Counted from the stretch's first letter, positions 18,706-29,388 are shown. The stretch: DNA of 64,000 bases from Xanthomonas arboricola pv. populi (GCF_002939945.1 NZ_MDEB01000002.1:62001-126000); one strand, 5' to 3'. Notes: a model not told the origin generated them from the sequence alone. Numbers and translations are program-made.

Positions 18706-19272
18706 TCAGCGCTGGCGGCGGGCGTCGGCGACCTGACGGCGATGCAGGCGGAACAAATGGCGTTCCAGCGCGTCCTGCAAGCCCGGCGAAAGCGGCGCAA
18801 ACCGCAGCCATAGCCAGTGATCGTGGCCATCGCTTGCGCTTGCCAGGACCTCGGCAGGAAGCTGTACCAGTTCAGGAAGCCAGTCGGAGGGTTGCAGGCA
18901 AACGCTACCCAGCGTGCCCGGCGGATGGCTGCTTGCGCAGCTCAGACGGATTCCGCGTACCGACCAGTACACGTTCGCCTGGATCAGTCCGGTGTCGCCC
19001 TGCTGCACCAGACGGCCGATCAGGGCCAGGATCAGGTCGAGCTTGGCGTCCATGCGTTGCACCAGCAGCGGCAGCTCGCCACGGTCTTCGCTGGTGTCTT
19101 CGCTGCGCAGGTCTTCCACCTGGCCCAGGCTGCGCAGCATGGTTTCCGCGGCGCTGTGCGAGCCGGCGTCGCTGCCGGCACGGAAGCCGGCCGGTAGACG
19201 CACTTCGCAGCTGAGCGTGTCGGCGAACAGCGCGGCATCGGCGGATGGCGCGAGTGTGCCGAGCGCGGGCAT
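18706..19272 (-). CDS. PilZ-like protein of the flagellar cluster
   Basis: The 188-residue soluble protein has a helical N-terminal half (residues 30-90) and a C-terminal region (about 90-170) with the pattern of a PilZ beta barrel (VYWSVRGIRLSCASS, where PilZ has a serine and glycine before the binding strand). The canonical arginine-rich c-di-GMP motif is not clear, so it may be a non-binding PilZ protein. Its ATG shares a base with the stop of the FliT-like gene (TGATG), placing it in the fliS operon. A role in linking c-di-GMP to filament or motor function is inferred from position. Confidence 0.55.
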   Translation of the reverse strand: MPALGTLAPSADAALFADTLSCEVRLPAGFRAGSDAGSHSAAETMLRSLGQVEDLRSEDTSEDRGELPLLVQRMDAKLDLILALIGRLVQQGDTGLIQANVYWSVRGIRLSCASSHPPGTLGSVCLQPSDWLPELVQLPAEVLASASDGHDHWLWLRFAPLSPGLQDALERHLFRLHRRQVADARRQR

Positions 19273-19565
19273 CAGATCCGTCCGACCCGTGCGTAGGCGC
19301 GGCTGGCCGACGAGGACGTGCGCTGCGCGCGAATCAGATCCAGCAGCTTGCGCCGGCGCTCGAGCATCATCCGCATCAGATCCTGCTGCATGGCCTGCAG
19401 CGTCTGCAACGCTTCGCGGTCCTGACTCAGGTCCACCTGCTGCGCGTACTCGCGCAGGTGCAGATCGTGGGTGTCCAGCATGAACGGCATCACCTCGAAT
19501 TCCTCCTGCGCCATGGCGAGGCGGATGTCGGCGATTTCGGCTTGAAGGCTCTGCGCGCTATGCAT
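19272..19565 (-). CDS. FliT-like flagellar chaperone
   Basis: The 97-residue, largely alpha-helical protein (MHSAQSLQAEIADIRLAMAQ onward) lies directly after fliS, the usual place of fliT, which chaperones the cap protein FliD. The sequence is rich in Leu, Glu, Gln and Arg with heptad-like spacing, but it has no diagnostic motif, so the name rests on size, helix content and position. I choose the ATG at 19565, 8 bases after the fliS stop, over the upstream in-frame start at 19622 inside fliS. Confidence 0.65.
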   Translation of the reverse strand: MHSAQSLQAEIADIRLAMAQEEFEVMPFMLDTHDLHLREYAQQVDLSQDREALQTLQAMQQDLMRMMLERRRKLLDLIRAQRTSSSASRAYARVGRI

Positions 19566-19573
19566 GGTATGAC

Positions 19574-19987
19574 TCACGAAACGGCAGAAAGGCCGCGTTG
19601 ATTGAGGGGGATGGAATTCCACGCCGAGTCGATTTCGCTGAGCAATTCCAGCGCCTCGGTCAACGCAGTTTCGTCGTTGTGCAGGTTGGCGGCAGTCAGC
19701 CGCTGCATCACGTAGTCGTAGAGCGCCGACAGGTTACCAGCGATCTCGCCACCGGCTTCATGATCGAGCGAGCCGTTCAAGTGACCGACGATCGCGCAGG
19801 CTTCGCCGATGGCCTTGCCCTTGCGCGCCTGGTCGCCCTGCGCCAGGCAGGCCTGGGCCAGACGGATGCGCTGGCAGGCGCCGGCGAACAGCAGCGATAC
19901 CAGCTTGTGCGGGTCTGCTTCGGTCACGCTGGTGGACACGCCGACCTTGCGGTATTGCTCGGCATACTGACGATTGGAACCGTACAT
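19574..19987 (-). CDS. fliS: Flagellin export chaperone FliS
   Basis: FliS binds the disordered C-terminus of flagellin in the cytoplasm and keeps it export-competent. The 137-residue product starts MYGSNRQYAEQYRKVGV and contains VTEADPHKLVSLLFAGACQRI, matching the family's conserved N-terminal helix. The open frame extends to 20107, but the family start is at 19987 with GAGGAGT just upstream. It follows fliD by about 150 bases, which hold a weak sigma28 promoter candidate. Confidence 0.95.
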   Translation of the reverse strand: MYGSNRQYAEQYRKVGVSTSVTEADPHKLVSLLFAGACQRIRLAQACLAQGDQARKGKAIGEACAIVGHLNGSLDHEAGGEIAGNLSALYDYVMQRLTAANLHNDETALTEALELLSEIDSAWNSIPLNQRGLSAVS

Positions 19988-20091
19988 GGATGACTCCTCA
20001 ATGGGCTGACCTTCGCGGATCCCGGAGCGCTGCGCTCGGGCGACGACGCTCCTGCCGGAAGGCAAGGCCGAAATCACGATAGGCCCTTCTT

Positions 20092-20119
20092 GTATCGGCA
20101 AGACCATTGCGGGACTTGA
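20092..20119 (-). promoter_or_regulatory. Possible sigma28 (FliA) promoter of fliS
   Basis: On the minus strand TCAAGTCC is followed after 12 bases by GCCGATAC. The -10 half is close to consensus; the -35 half is weaker and the spacer is one base longer than in the other FliA sites here. It would start transcription about 100 bases before fliS. Confidence 0.4.
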
Positions 20120-20137
20120 GGATCGTCTTCACGGAAA

Positions 20138-21463
20138 TCAGCTCGTCAGCAGGCTGCTGAGCGAACTGGTGCTGCTCTGCAGCTTGCTGATCATGGTTTC
20201 CATCGCGGTGAACTGCGCGGTGTAGCGATCGCTGAGCTTGGTCATGCGTGCGTCGAGGTCGTCCAGGTCCGACTCGTAGCCCTTGATCTGCTTGTTCAGG
20301 CTGTCCGAGCGCATGGTCAGGGTGCCGTCGTTGACGTTGACGTTGCTGTCGAGCAGCTTGGTCATGCCGGAGCCGAACTTGCTGTCCTTGCCGAACACCT
20401 CGGCGGCGGCACCACCATCCTCGGCGATGGCGGTATCGAACTTGCCGCCATCGAAGCTCATCACGCCGTCCTTGTCGATGGTCAGGCCGAGCCCCTTGAG
20501 TTCGATGAGGTTGCCGCTGACCTGGCCGCGCAGCTGCTGCTGCAGGCCGCGCACCAGCGAGTCGCCGGTCAACGCTGCGGCCGTCTTGGTGGTGGCGTCG
20601 TAGGCGCTGCTCTTGGCCAGCAAGGTGTTGGCGGTGTTGTAGGCGGCGGCGTAAGCGGTCAGGTTGGCCTTGATGCCGCTGGTATCGGCAGCCACGCCAA
20701 GCGTGACCTTGGTGCCTTCGGCGGCCTTGGTGAGGTTGAGCACCACGCCCGGCACGATATCGCTGATGGTGTTGGAGCTGGAGGTGCGTTCGAAGCCGTC
20801 CACGCGCACCACCGCATCGGTCGCGGCCACGGACTGGGTCAGGCCGCCGGTGACGCCGGAGCCATAGGTGAGGCTGCTCAGGCTCGGGTCGCTGGCGCTG
20901 ACGGTCAATGCCCCCTTGGTACCGGAGTCGACCGCGTTGAACACCAGGTGCTGGCCGTCGTTGGCCGTCACCACGCTGGCGGTGACGCCCTTGCCACCGG
21001 CCGCCTTGTTGATGGCGGCGGCGATGTCGGTGAGCTTGTCGGTGCCGCTGATGTCCACGGTGATGCTTTTTTCGCCATATCCGATCGTCAACGTGCCGCT
21101 GCCGACGGTGGCATCTGCGACGAACGCGCCTGAGGCGAGCTTTTGCGCACTGGCCAGCGAGACCACTTCCACCGAGTAGTTACCCGGCGCGGCCGAACTG
21201 GTTGTGGTGGCGGTGAAGCCGGCATCGGTCGGCACCGTCGCCTTGTAAGCATTGGTGTCGGCGCTGCTGACGACCTTGTCCAGCGCGGACTTGAGCGTGG
21301 TCATGCTGCTCTTGATCTGGCTGATCGCCGACAGTTGCGTCGTGGCGGCGGCTCCGGCCTTGTTGATACGCGCCTGCTCCGGGTCTTTCTGCCGGGAGAC
21401 TAGGGTGGACACCACAGTTGGGATGTCCAGACCGGAGCCGGAAGTGCTGATCACCGATGCCAT
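20138..21463 (-). CDS. fliD: Flagellar filament cap protein FliD
   Basis: FliD (hook-associated protein 2) caps the growing filament and folds flagellin in place. The 441-residue protein has the conserved N-terminal region (ISTSGSGLDIPTVVSTLVSRQ) and a C-terminal coiled-coil region ending in DLDARMTKLSDRYTAQFTAM, the usual FliD layout with a variable middle. The ATG at 21463 is preceded by GAGGAA, and earlier in-frame codons lack family similarity. Both a sigma54 and a sigma28 promoter lie upstream, so expression may begin early and continue late. Confidence 0.96.
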   Translation of the reverse strand: MASVISTSGSGLDIPTVVSTLVSRQKDPEQARINKAGAAATTQLSAISQIKSSMTTLKSALDKVVSSADTNAYKATVPTDAGFTATTTSSAAPGNYSVEVVSLASAQKLASGAFVADATVGSGTLTIGYGEKSITVDISGTDKLTDIAAAINKAAGGKGVTASVVTANDGQHLVFNAVDSGTKGALTVSASDPSLSSLTYGSGVTGGLTQSVAATDAVVRVDGFERTSSSNTISDIVPGVVLNLTKAAEGTKVTLGVAADTSGIKANLTAYAAAYNTANTLLAKSSAYDATTKTAAALTGDSLVRGLQQQLRGQVSGNLIELKGLGLTIDKDGVMSFDGGKFDTAIAEDGGAAAEVFGKDSKFGSGMTKLLDSNVNVNDGTLTMRSDSLNKQIKGYESDLDDLDARMTKLSDRYTAQFTAMETMISKLQSSTSSLSSLLTS

Positions 21464-21520
21464 GTTGCGTTCCTCGTCTGGGCGTCCAAGCAAGGATGGA
21501 CGCATGGGATTACGAGACGG

Positions 21521-21547
21521 GTATCGGCCGCATCCGCGAGGACTTTA
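21521..21547 (-). promoter_or_regulatory. Sigma28 (FliA) promoter of fliD
   Basis: On the minus strand TAAAGTCC and GCCGATAC are 11 bases apart, an almost ideal FliA promoter. Transcription would begin near 21514, about 50 bases before the fliD start. Confidence 0.78.
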
Positions 21548-21583
21548 GCGGCGGCGATCCGTAGCGCTCACGAGATTGGGTGA

Positions 21584-21599
21584 TGCAATTTCCATGCCG
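21584..21599 (-). promoter_or_regulatory. Sigma54 promoter of fliD
   Basis: On the minus strand the site reads CGGCATGGAAATTGCA, with GG and GC exactly 10 bases apart. It lies about 40 bases upstream of the sigma28 promoter, so fliD appears to have two flagellar promoters of different classes. Confidence 0.62.
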
Positions 21600-21682
21600 G
21601 CAGGGTGCGTCAAAAAAACCCGCGCCAGGAAACAGTGCTGTGCGATCGCGCCAAAATCTGCGGGCGAAAAATCTGCGGCCAC

Positions 21683-21708
21683 AAAAAAGCCCCTCCGAAG
21701 AGGGGCTC
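21683..21708 (-). terminator. Rho-independent terminator of fliC
   Basis: On the minus strand a perfect 8-bp stem (AGCCCCTC with GAGGGGCT) around a UUCG-type tetraloop is followed by a run of six T. It lies about 25 bases after the fliC stop and isolates fliC from fliD. Confidence 0.92.
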
Positions 21709-21733
21709 TGGACTTGCTGCGACGCGCTGCCGA

Positions 21734-22933
21734 TTACTGCAGCAGGCTCAGCACGTTCTGCGGAACCGACTTGGCCTGGGCCAGCATCGCGGTACCGGCC
21801 TGCTGCAGGATCTGCGTGCGGGTCAGCTCGGCGGTTTCCTTGGCGTAGTCGGTGTCGCGGATACGGCTACGCGAGGCCGACAGGTTTTCCGAGGTTGCGC
21901 TCAGGTTGGCGATGGTGGAGGTGAAGCGGTTCTGCACCGCACCCATGTCGGCGCGCGAGGAGTTGACCGCGGTCAGCGCCTTGTCGACGATTTCCAGGGC
22001 CTGCTGCGAGCCGGAGAACGTGGAGATGTCCAGGGTGCTCAGGGTCGAGGCGGCGGAGCCGGAAGCGGCCGAGGCGGTGGTGATGCCGGCGCCGACGGTG
22101 ATGCCGGTGGCACTGGAGGTACCCGCCGTCAGCGAGGTGAAGTCCTGGCCAGCCTTCAGCGATTCGATCTGCATGGTGCCGTCGGTCTTGATCGAGGCGT
22201 ACATGCCGGTCTGGTCGAGCTTGTCGTTGATCGCCGCAGCCACCTTCTTGTTGACGTCGGCCGCAGTGTCGCCTGAAGCGACCTTGATGTCGGCGATGGT
22301 GATGCTCTTGGCTGCGCCGCTGGCGTCGTTGAACGACAGGCTCATGCCGCTGATCGAGCCGGACGCAGTGGCGGTGCCGGTCACGCCAGCGCCGGAGACG
22401 GCGGCAGCGAAGTTGGCCTTGCCCAGCGAATCGACATTGGCGTCGACGATGCTGTTGATGCCGATGGTCTGGCCAGCGTCGGCGCCGACCTGGAACAGCG
22501 CGCCGGAGAAGTCGCCGTTCAACAGCTTGGTGCCGTTGAAGTTGGTCTGGTTGGCGACGCGGTCGATTTCAGCGGTGAGCTGCTTGACTTCGGAGTTCAG
22601 CGCGTCACGGTCGGTCGGCGAGTTGGTGGCGTTGGACGACTGCACCGACAGCTCGCGGATACGCTGCAGGTTGCTGCCGATTTCGACCATCGCGCCTTCG
22701 GCGGTCTGGGCCAGCGAGATGCCGTCGTTGGCGTTGCGCGAGGCAACGTCCAGGCCGCGGATCTGCGTGGTGAAACGCTCGGAGATCGCCAGACCTGCGG
22801 CGTCGTCCTTGGCGCTGTTGATGCGCAGACCCGAGGACAGACGCTGGATGCTCGTCGACATGCTCGCGCTGCTGGTGTTGAGGTTACGCTGAGCGTTCAG
22901 CGACATTACGTTGGTGTTGATTACCTGTGCCAT
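21734..22933 (-). CDS. fliC: Flagellin FliC
   Basis: This is the major filament subunit, 399 residues. The conserved D0/D1 termini are clear (MAQVINTNVMSLNAQRN at the start; RSRIRDTDYAKETAELTRTQ and LSLLQ at the end), with a short variable D2 region rich in Ala, Gly, Ser and Thr. The plant-recognised flg22 region is residues 30-51, and residue 43 is Asp. I choose the ATG at 22933 rather than the open-frame start at 23002, because it begins the family sequence. It is monocistronic: a sigma28 promoter precedes it and a strong terminator follows. Surface Ser and Thr in D1/D2 are possible sites for the glycan made by the island. Confidence 0.97.
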   Translation of the reverse strand: MAQVINTNVMSLNAQRNLNTSSASMSTSIQRLSSGLRINSAKDDAAGLAISERFTTQIRGLDVASRNANDGISLAQTAEGAMVEIGSNLQRIRELSVQSSNATNSPTDRDALNSEVKQLTAEIDRVANQTNFNGTKLLNGDFSGALFQVGADAGQTIGINSIVDANVDSLGKANFAAAVSGAGVTGTATASGSISGMSLSFNDASGAAKSITIADIKVASGDTAADVNKKVAAAINDKLDQTGMYASIKTDGTMQIESLKAGQDFTSLTAGTSSATGITVGAGITTASAASGSAASTLSTLDISTFSGSQQALEIVDKALTAVNSSRADMGAVQNRFTSTIANLSATSENLSASRSRIRDTDYAKETAELTRTQILQQAGTAMLAQAKSVPQNVLSLLQ

Positions 22934-23028
22934 TTTGATTTCTCCTAAGCGATTTTTCCGGCAAGGGGGACTTGCCCGGAGCCTCCGCAGGGGGGCCATC
23001 AAGTTGGCCGTTGCCGCTGCTGAGATGA

Positions 23029-23055
23029 ATAACGGCGTTGCGTCGGGAACCTTTA
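23029..23055 (-). promoter_or_regulatory. Sigma28 (FliA) promoter of fliC
   Basis: On the minus strand TAAAGGTT and GCCGTTAT are separated by 11 bases, matching the FliA consensus. Transcription would begin near 23022, leaving a leader of about 88 bases. The 318-base gap between fliC and flgL otherwise holds only A/T-rich sequence and the hairpin after flgL. Confidence 0.85.
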
Positions 23056-23223
23056 GCGAAATCCAGTGTTTTTTTTACTGTTTTTCTGCTGCAGGACGAA
23101 ATACGGAAGCGTTGTGTATCAAGGGGTTTGGTTTATTCGGCAGCACCCCGTGAATCTTTAGCGTTGGTATAACTTTCGACGAATAAACTCCGTCGGCCTG
23201 CGCAAGTGCTCGCGCGCAGGAGT

Positions 23224-23245
23224 GCAGAAAACGCGGGTTTTCTGC
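23224..23245 (-). terminator. Hairpin after flgL, probable terminator
   Basis: A 9-bp inverted repeat (GCAGAAAAC with GTTTTCTGC) around a 4-base loop lies just after the flgL stop. No separate T-run follows it on the minus strand, so termination is plausible but unproven. Confidence 0.5.
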
Positions 23246-23251
23246 TGCAAA

Positions 23252-24457
23252 TCAGCGGATCAGGTTGAACAACGACGACGACTGCATCTGCTGAAAAATC
23301 GTTTGAGCGGCCTGCAACGAGGCCTTCTCCAGTTCGTATTGCCCAAGCGCCGATGCGTAGTCCAGATCGCGGATCGACGACAGGGTGGTTTTGAGGGTGA
23401 CCTCGTTGGATTCGAGCAACGAGTTGGCGTTATCGATCGCCGACAGCTGCGCGCCGCCGGAGGCGCGCGCATCGATCATCTTCGACGAGGCCTGTGCGAT
23501 GTCGCGCATCGACGACTGCAGCGTGTTGATCATCGCCGCCTTCTGCGGCGGAGTCTGCGTGTCGGAGTTGAGCGCGCCGACCAGGTCGTCGATGGTGGAA
23601 AACACGTCCTTGGTGGTGGAAGCGCCGATCTGGAAACTGTCGCCCACCGCCGGTGCGCCGCTGATGCGCATGCGCACGCCGGCCGCGTTGATGTCTTCGC
23701 CATCCTTGTAGGTGCCGGTGCCGACCACCGTATTGGTGCTGTCGCGTACCTCGTAGGTGTCGGCGGCGGTGAACTGCACGCTGTAACTGCCGCCGTTCCA
23801 GCTGCCGGTGCTGGCATCGCGGCTGAAATCCAGCAGCAGGCCGGTGCCGGTATTGGCGTTGCTGGGGTGCGCATCCACGGTGCCGTCGCCGGTGCGGATA
23901 CGCATGAAGATTTCGCTGCCGGGCAGGGTGTCGCTGACGAAGGTGTCCGGCGCCACTTCGACCTGTTTCTGGGTCTGGTCGCCGTTGTAGGTGACGCCGC
24001 CATTGCTCTTGATGAACGGCGCGCTGCCATCGGCGCTGCCGCCGAACAGATAGCGCCCGGTGCCGTCGGTGCTGTTGGCCAGGCTGACCATGCTGTCGCG
24101 CAGCGCGGTCAGTTCCGAGGCGATCGCCTTGCGGTCGTCGGGGCTGAGCGAGGAGTTGTTGGCCTGCACCGCCAATTCGGTGACGCGCGCCATTTTGTCG
24201 CCGGCCTGCGACAGGGCGTTCTCCTGCAGGCCGAGGCGGTTCTGCACGTTGTTGGCGTTCTCGCCAAAGCGTGTGATCGCGGCCAGCGCGCGATCCAGGC
24301 CGACCGCAGTGCCGGCGGCGACCGGGTCGTCCTTGGCGGTGACCAGACGCTGTCCGCTGGCGAGCTGGGCCTGGATCTGGTTCAGCCGGGACTGCTTGGC
24401 CGTCATCGACGACACCGACTGGCTGTACATCATGCTGGTGGAGATACGGTCGGTCAT
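23252..24457 (-). CDS. flgL: Flagellar hook-filament junction protein FlgL
   Basis: FlgL (hook-associated protein 3) forms the ring between FlgK and the filament. The 401-residue protein has flagellin-like termini: MTDRISTSMMYSQSVSSM at the start and LEKASLQAAQTIFQQMQSSSLFNLI at the end. The length is typical. Its ATG shares one base with the flgK stop (TGATG), so the two are translationally coupled. It is the last gene of the flgGHIJKL run. Confidence 0.96.
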   Translation of the reverse strand: MTDRISTSMMYSQSVSSMTAKQSRLNQIQAQLASGQRLVTAKDDPVAAGTAVGLDRALAAITRFGENANNVQNRLGLQENALSQAGDKMARVTELAVQANNSSLSPDDRKAIASELTALRDSMVSLANSTDGTGRYLFGGSADGSAPFIKSNGGVTYNGDQTQKQVEVAPDTFVSDTLPGSEIFMRIRTGDGTVDAHPSNANTGTGLLLDFSRDASTGSWNGGSYSVQFTAADTYEVRDSTNTVVGTGTYKDGEDINAAGVRMRISGAPAVGDSFQIGASTTKDVFSTIDDLVGALNSDTQTPPQKAAMINTLQSSMRDIAQASSKMIDARASGGAQLSAIDNANSLLESNEVTLKTTLSSIRDLDYASALGQYELEKASLQAAQTIFQQMQSSSLFNLIR

Positions 24458-26331
24458 CAGCGTACGGCGCCCAGGATGGCTTGGAAGATGGTGTCGGCGG
24501 TGGAAATCATCTGTGCGGCGGCCTGGTAGGCCTGCTGCAGCTTCAGCATGTTGGCGGCTTCCTCATCGAGGTTGACGCCGGAAATCGAGTCGCGGCTGGC
24601 CTGCGCCTGGTCGTTGATGACCTCCTGCGCGTCCGAGGCGTAACTGGCCGCACGCGCGGCCGAGCCGACCGAGGTGGTCAGGCCCGACAGCGCGCCGTTG
24701 AGCGTGACCGTGCCAGCGCTGAGCGCTTTGGCGTCGTCGATGTTGGCCAGCAACTTGGCGTTGCCGTTGTCGCTGGAGCCGGCGCCGGTGGGGCCGACGC
24801 CGAAGCTGTCGCCGGCCTTGGGCGCGCCGTCCAGCGCAAAGCTCCAGCCGTTGGCGCTGATGGTCTGGCCGGCGGTATAGGCGAACGGGCCGGTGCCATC
24901 GATGGTGTACTGGTTGGCGTCGATGAACTCCACCGACGCCGGGGTCAGCAGCGCCGGGTTCTGCGCATTGGTGACCTTGACGTCGCTGATCTTGCCGGTG
25001 CCCAGGTTGGCCACCGTGGCGGTGGCCTTGACGGGGGTGGCCGCGGCAATCCGCGAGGGGTCGGTGATGGCCACCGACAGGGTGCCGGCCAGCCCGGCGG
25101 TGGGCTGCAGCAGGAACTTGTCGCCGTTGGCCGGCGTGCCGCCGACCACCAGGCTGACGCCGTTGAGCACCAGCGGATTGGCCTGGGTGCCGCTGCCGCT
25201 GATCGGCACCGCCGACCCGGTGCTGGCGTTGGTGGCCTTCCATGCAGTGCCGTCGAAGCTGAGCGTGACGTTCTGCCCATCCACCGCCGACATGTTGCTG
25301 AAGCTGGCACTCAGCGACGCGCTGCCGGTGTTGCCGGGGTTGGCGGCGGTGGTGGGCGAGCCGATGTTGAAGAAGTTGCCGCCCATCGCACCGTACAGAT
25401 CCATGCCTTGCGCGTGACCGGCATTGAAGGTGCTGGCCATGCCCACGGCCAGGCGACCGAGTTCGGCCTGGGTCGGTTCCAGCACGCTGGTGCGGAATTC
25501 CAGCAGGCCGCCGATCTGCCCGCCCAGCGAGCTGGCGCTGAGGCTGACGTTCTGGCCCTGGGTCTGCATCGCCACCTGCAGCTTGGCCGGCTGATACGGG
25601 TCGGCGACGGTGGTCAGCTTGGATGAGGTGGTCCCCACCACCAGGGCCTGACCGCCGGCGGTGAAAACATTCATGAAGCCGCCGTCCTGCATCACCGCGG
25701 TGCCGCCGGTGTAGCCGACCAGCTTGGACACCAGCGCATCGCGCTGATCGAGCATGTCGGGCGAGGCGCTGTCGATGCTGTTGCCGATGACGCCGTTGAT
25801 CTTGGCGATCTGCTGGGTCAGGCGATTGACCTCGTCCACCGAGGAGGTCAGGCCGCTGTTGACCTCGTTGCTCAGGCTGTCCATCTGCCCGTTGAGCTGC
25901 TTGAAACGCGTCGCCAGCGAGTTGCCGCTGTCGAGCATGCTCTGCCGCTCGGCGGTGGACGAGGCATTGGACGAGACCGCGCTGGTAGAGTCGAAGAAGT
26001 TCGACCACAGCCCGGCCACATTGGTGGCGGTGTTGGAGTACAGGCTGTCGACGCGGTTGGACAGCGAGGACAGCTGCTGCAGCCGCGAGAGCTCGCCGCC
26101 GCTGTCGAGCAGGCGCGAGGTGGCCAGCTGGTCCGCCACCCGGCTCACGTCGGTGATCTTGGCGCCATTGCCCACGAACGCGTAGCCCATGTCGGTGGGC
26201 GTGCGCGTTGCAAATTCCACACGTTGGCGGCTGTAGCCTTCGGTATTGATGTTGGCGACGTTATGGCTAACGGTCGACAACGCCCGTTGGAAGGCGATCA
26301 GCGCACTGGTCCCGGTGGACATGATGGACAT
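24457..26331 (-). CDS. flgK: Flagellar hook-associated protein FlgK
   Basis: FlgK (HAP1) is the first junction protein on the hook. The 624-residue product begins with STGTSALIAFQRALSTVSHN and NINTEGYSRQRVEF and ends with NLDEEAANMLKLQQAYQAAAQMISTADTIFQAIL, both diagnostic. The central part is a variable Ala/Gly/Thr-rich domain. The start may be the ATG at 26331 or a second ATG three codons later; GAGG precedes the first at suitable spacing. It lies 11 bases after the flgJ stop. Confidence 0.96.
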   Translation of the reverse strand: MSIMSTGTSALIAFQRALSTVSHNVANINTEGYSRQRVEFATRTPTDMGYAFVGNGAKITDVSRVADQLATSRLLDSGGELSRLQQLSSLSNRVDSLYSNTATNVAGLWSNFFDSTSAVSSNASSTAERQSMLDSGNSLATRFKQLNGQMDSLSNEVNSGLTSSVDEVNRLTQQIAKINGVIGNSIDSASPDMLDQRDALVSKLVGYTGGTAVMQDGGFMNVFTAGGQALVVGTTSSKLTTVADPYQPAKLQVAMQTQGQNVSLSASSLGGQIGGLLEFRTSVLEPTQAELGRLAVGMASTFNAGHAQGMDLYGAMGGNFFNIGSPTTAANPGNTGSASLSASFSNMSAVDGQNVTLSFDGTAWKATNASTGSAVPISGSGTQANPLVLNGVSLVVGGTPANGDKFLLQPTAGLAGTLSVAITDPSRIAAATPVKATATVANLGTGKISDVKVTNAQNPALLTPASVEFIDANQYTIDGTGPFAYTAGQTISANGWSFALDGAPKAGDSFGVGPTGAGSSDNGNAKLLANIDDAKALSAGTVTLNGALSGLTTSVGSAARAASYASDAQEVINDQAQASRDSISGVNLDEEAANMLKLQQAYQAAAQMISTADTIFQAILGAVR

Positions 26332-26342
26332 GGGCGTTTACC

Positions 26343-27527
26343 TCAACGACGAATGGTGCCGAGCGCAGCAGGCTCGGCGGTGCTGGCATAGCGGTTGGAC
26401 AGGTCGGCCGCCGCGTTGCCGATTGCGGCTACCGCACGGTCGATGGTCGGACCGTTGGCGATCGCCGCGATCTTGGCTGCGTAGCCCGGATCGGTGGCGT
26501 ATCCAGCCTGTTGCAAGCCGCGTGCAAAACCCTTGATATCGGTGCCGGCCTGCAGGGCGGGCTGGTAACGACTGTTGTTCTTCAGCAGCCGCACGTAATC
26601 GGCAAAGCTCTCCTCGGCCGAGCTGTAGGCACGGAAATCGGCGGTTTCGGTGGTTTTGACGCCATTGACGTATTCGTGGGTGCCGGTGGTGACCTTGTCG
26701 CCGCTCCAGCCGGTGGCCTTGATGCCGAACAGGTTGTTGGAGTCGCCGCCATTGCCGATCCCGCGCCGGCCCCAGCCGGTTTCCAGCGCGGCCTGCGCGA
26801 CCAGCGCACGCGGATCCACACCCAGTTCGCGCGCGGCCTTCTGCGCATGCGTCCAGATCTTGGCGACGAAGCCTTCCGGGGTGCGCTCGCCCAGGCTGGC
26901 GGCTGCGCTGCTTGCCGCGCTCGCATTGACCGCGGCGTTGGCGTCGGCGGCATCGCTGGCCGCCACATCGGCCCAACGATCGTTGGCCGAGGGCCAGCTC
27001 AGTGCGGCCGCATCGTCGCTGCCGGCATCGCTGCTGCCGGTGCGCCCGGCGATCAGATCCAGCACCTGACTCATGCCGATACCGCTCAGGCCGCCTGCGC
27101 CGATTCCTGCAGCGGTGCCGAGAGCCGTGCCAGCACCGACGTCGGTCGCCGTGCCATCGCGGGTCGGCAGCGGCAACGAGGCGTCGCGCTTGCCGGCCAC
27201 CAGCGCATAGGCCTTGGCGGCATCGGCGGTGCTGAGCGAGGTATTCAACGCCGGGCCGCCGGTGTCGCCGCTCAACTGCTTGGAGATCATCGCCGACAGG
27301 CCCAGCCCCTTACCGTCGGTCAGCGCCTTGGCCATCTGCTGGTCGTACATCTCGCGGAACATCTGGTTTTCGCCCGGAAACATCGGGTCGCCGGAGCTCG
27401 CATCGCGCATGCTCTTGACCAGCATCTGCGCGAACTGTCCTTCGAGCTGACGTGAGACCTTGTCGATCTTTGCGGGATCGGCCTTGGTGCTCGGGTTGAG
27501 ATCAATGGGCGAGGCTGCGATACGCAT
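26343..27527 (-). CDS. flgJ: Flagellar rod assembly protein and peptidoglycan hydrolase FlgJ
   Basis: FlgJ helps assemble the rod and cuts peptidoglycan so that the rod can cross it. The N-terminal rod-binding domain is at about 20-85 (QLEGQFAQMLVKSMRDAS). After a long Ala/Gly/Ser-rich linker (100-212) comes a glucosaminidase-type domain (216-370) with Glu249 in ALETGWGRRG as probable catalytic acid. At 394 residues it is longer than the E. coli protein because of the linker. One base separates its start from the flgI stop. Confidence 0.95.
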   Translation of the reverse strand: MRIAASPIDLNPSTKADPAKIDKVSRQLEGQFAQMLVKSMRDASSGDPMFPGENQMFREMYDQQMAKALTDGKGLGLSAMISKQLSGDTGGPALNTSLSTADAAKAYALVAGKRDASLPLPTRDGTATDVGAGTALGTAAGIGAGGLSGIGMSQVLDLIAGRTGSSDAGSDDAAALSWPSANDRWADVAASDAADANAAVNASAASSAAASLGERTPEGFVAKIWTHAQKAARELGVDPRALVAQAALETGWGRRGIGNGGDSNNLFGIKATGWSGDKVTTGTHEYVNGVKTTETADFRAYSSAEESFADYVRLLKNNSRYQPALQAGTDIKGFARGLQQAGYATDPGYAAKIAAIANGPTIDRAVAAIGNAAADLSNRYASTAEPAALGTIRR

Positions 27528-27528
27528 G

Positions 27529-29350
<1,822 letters not shown>

Positions 29351-29388
29351 GGTGTGGATTCCTGAGAGGGCAGCGACCGGCGAGCCGA

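Noticed and set aside
24481-25626. 381-codon plus-strand frame opposite flgK
   Set aside because: It is a shadow of the flgK/flgL coding strand with no recognisable protein features.
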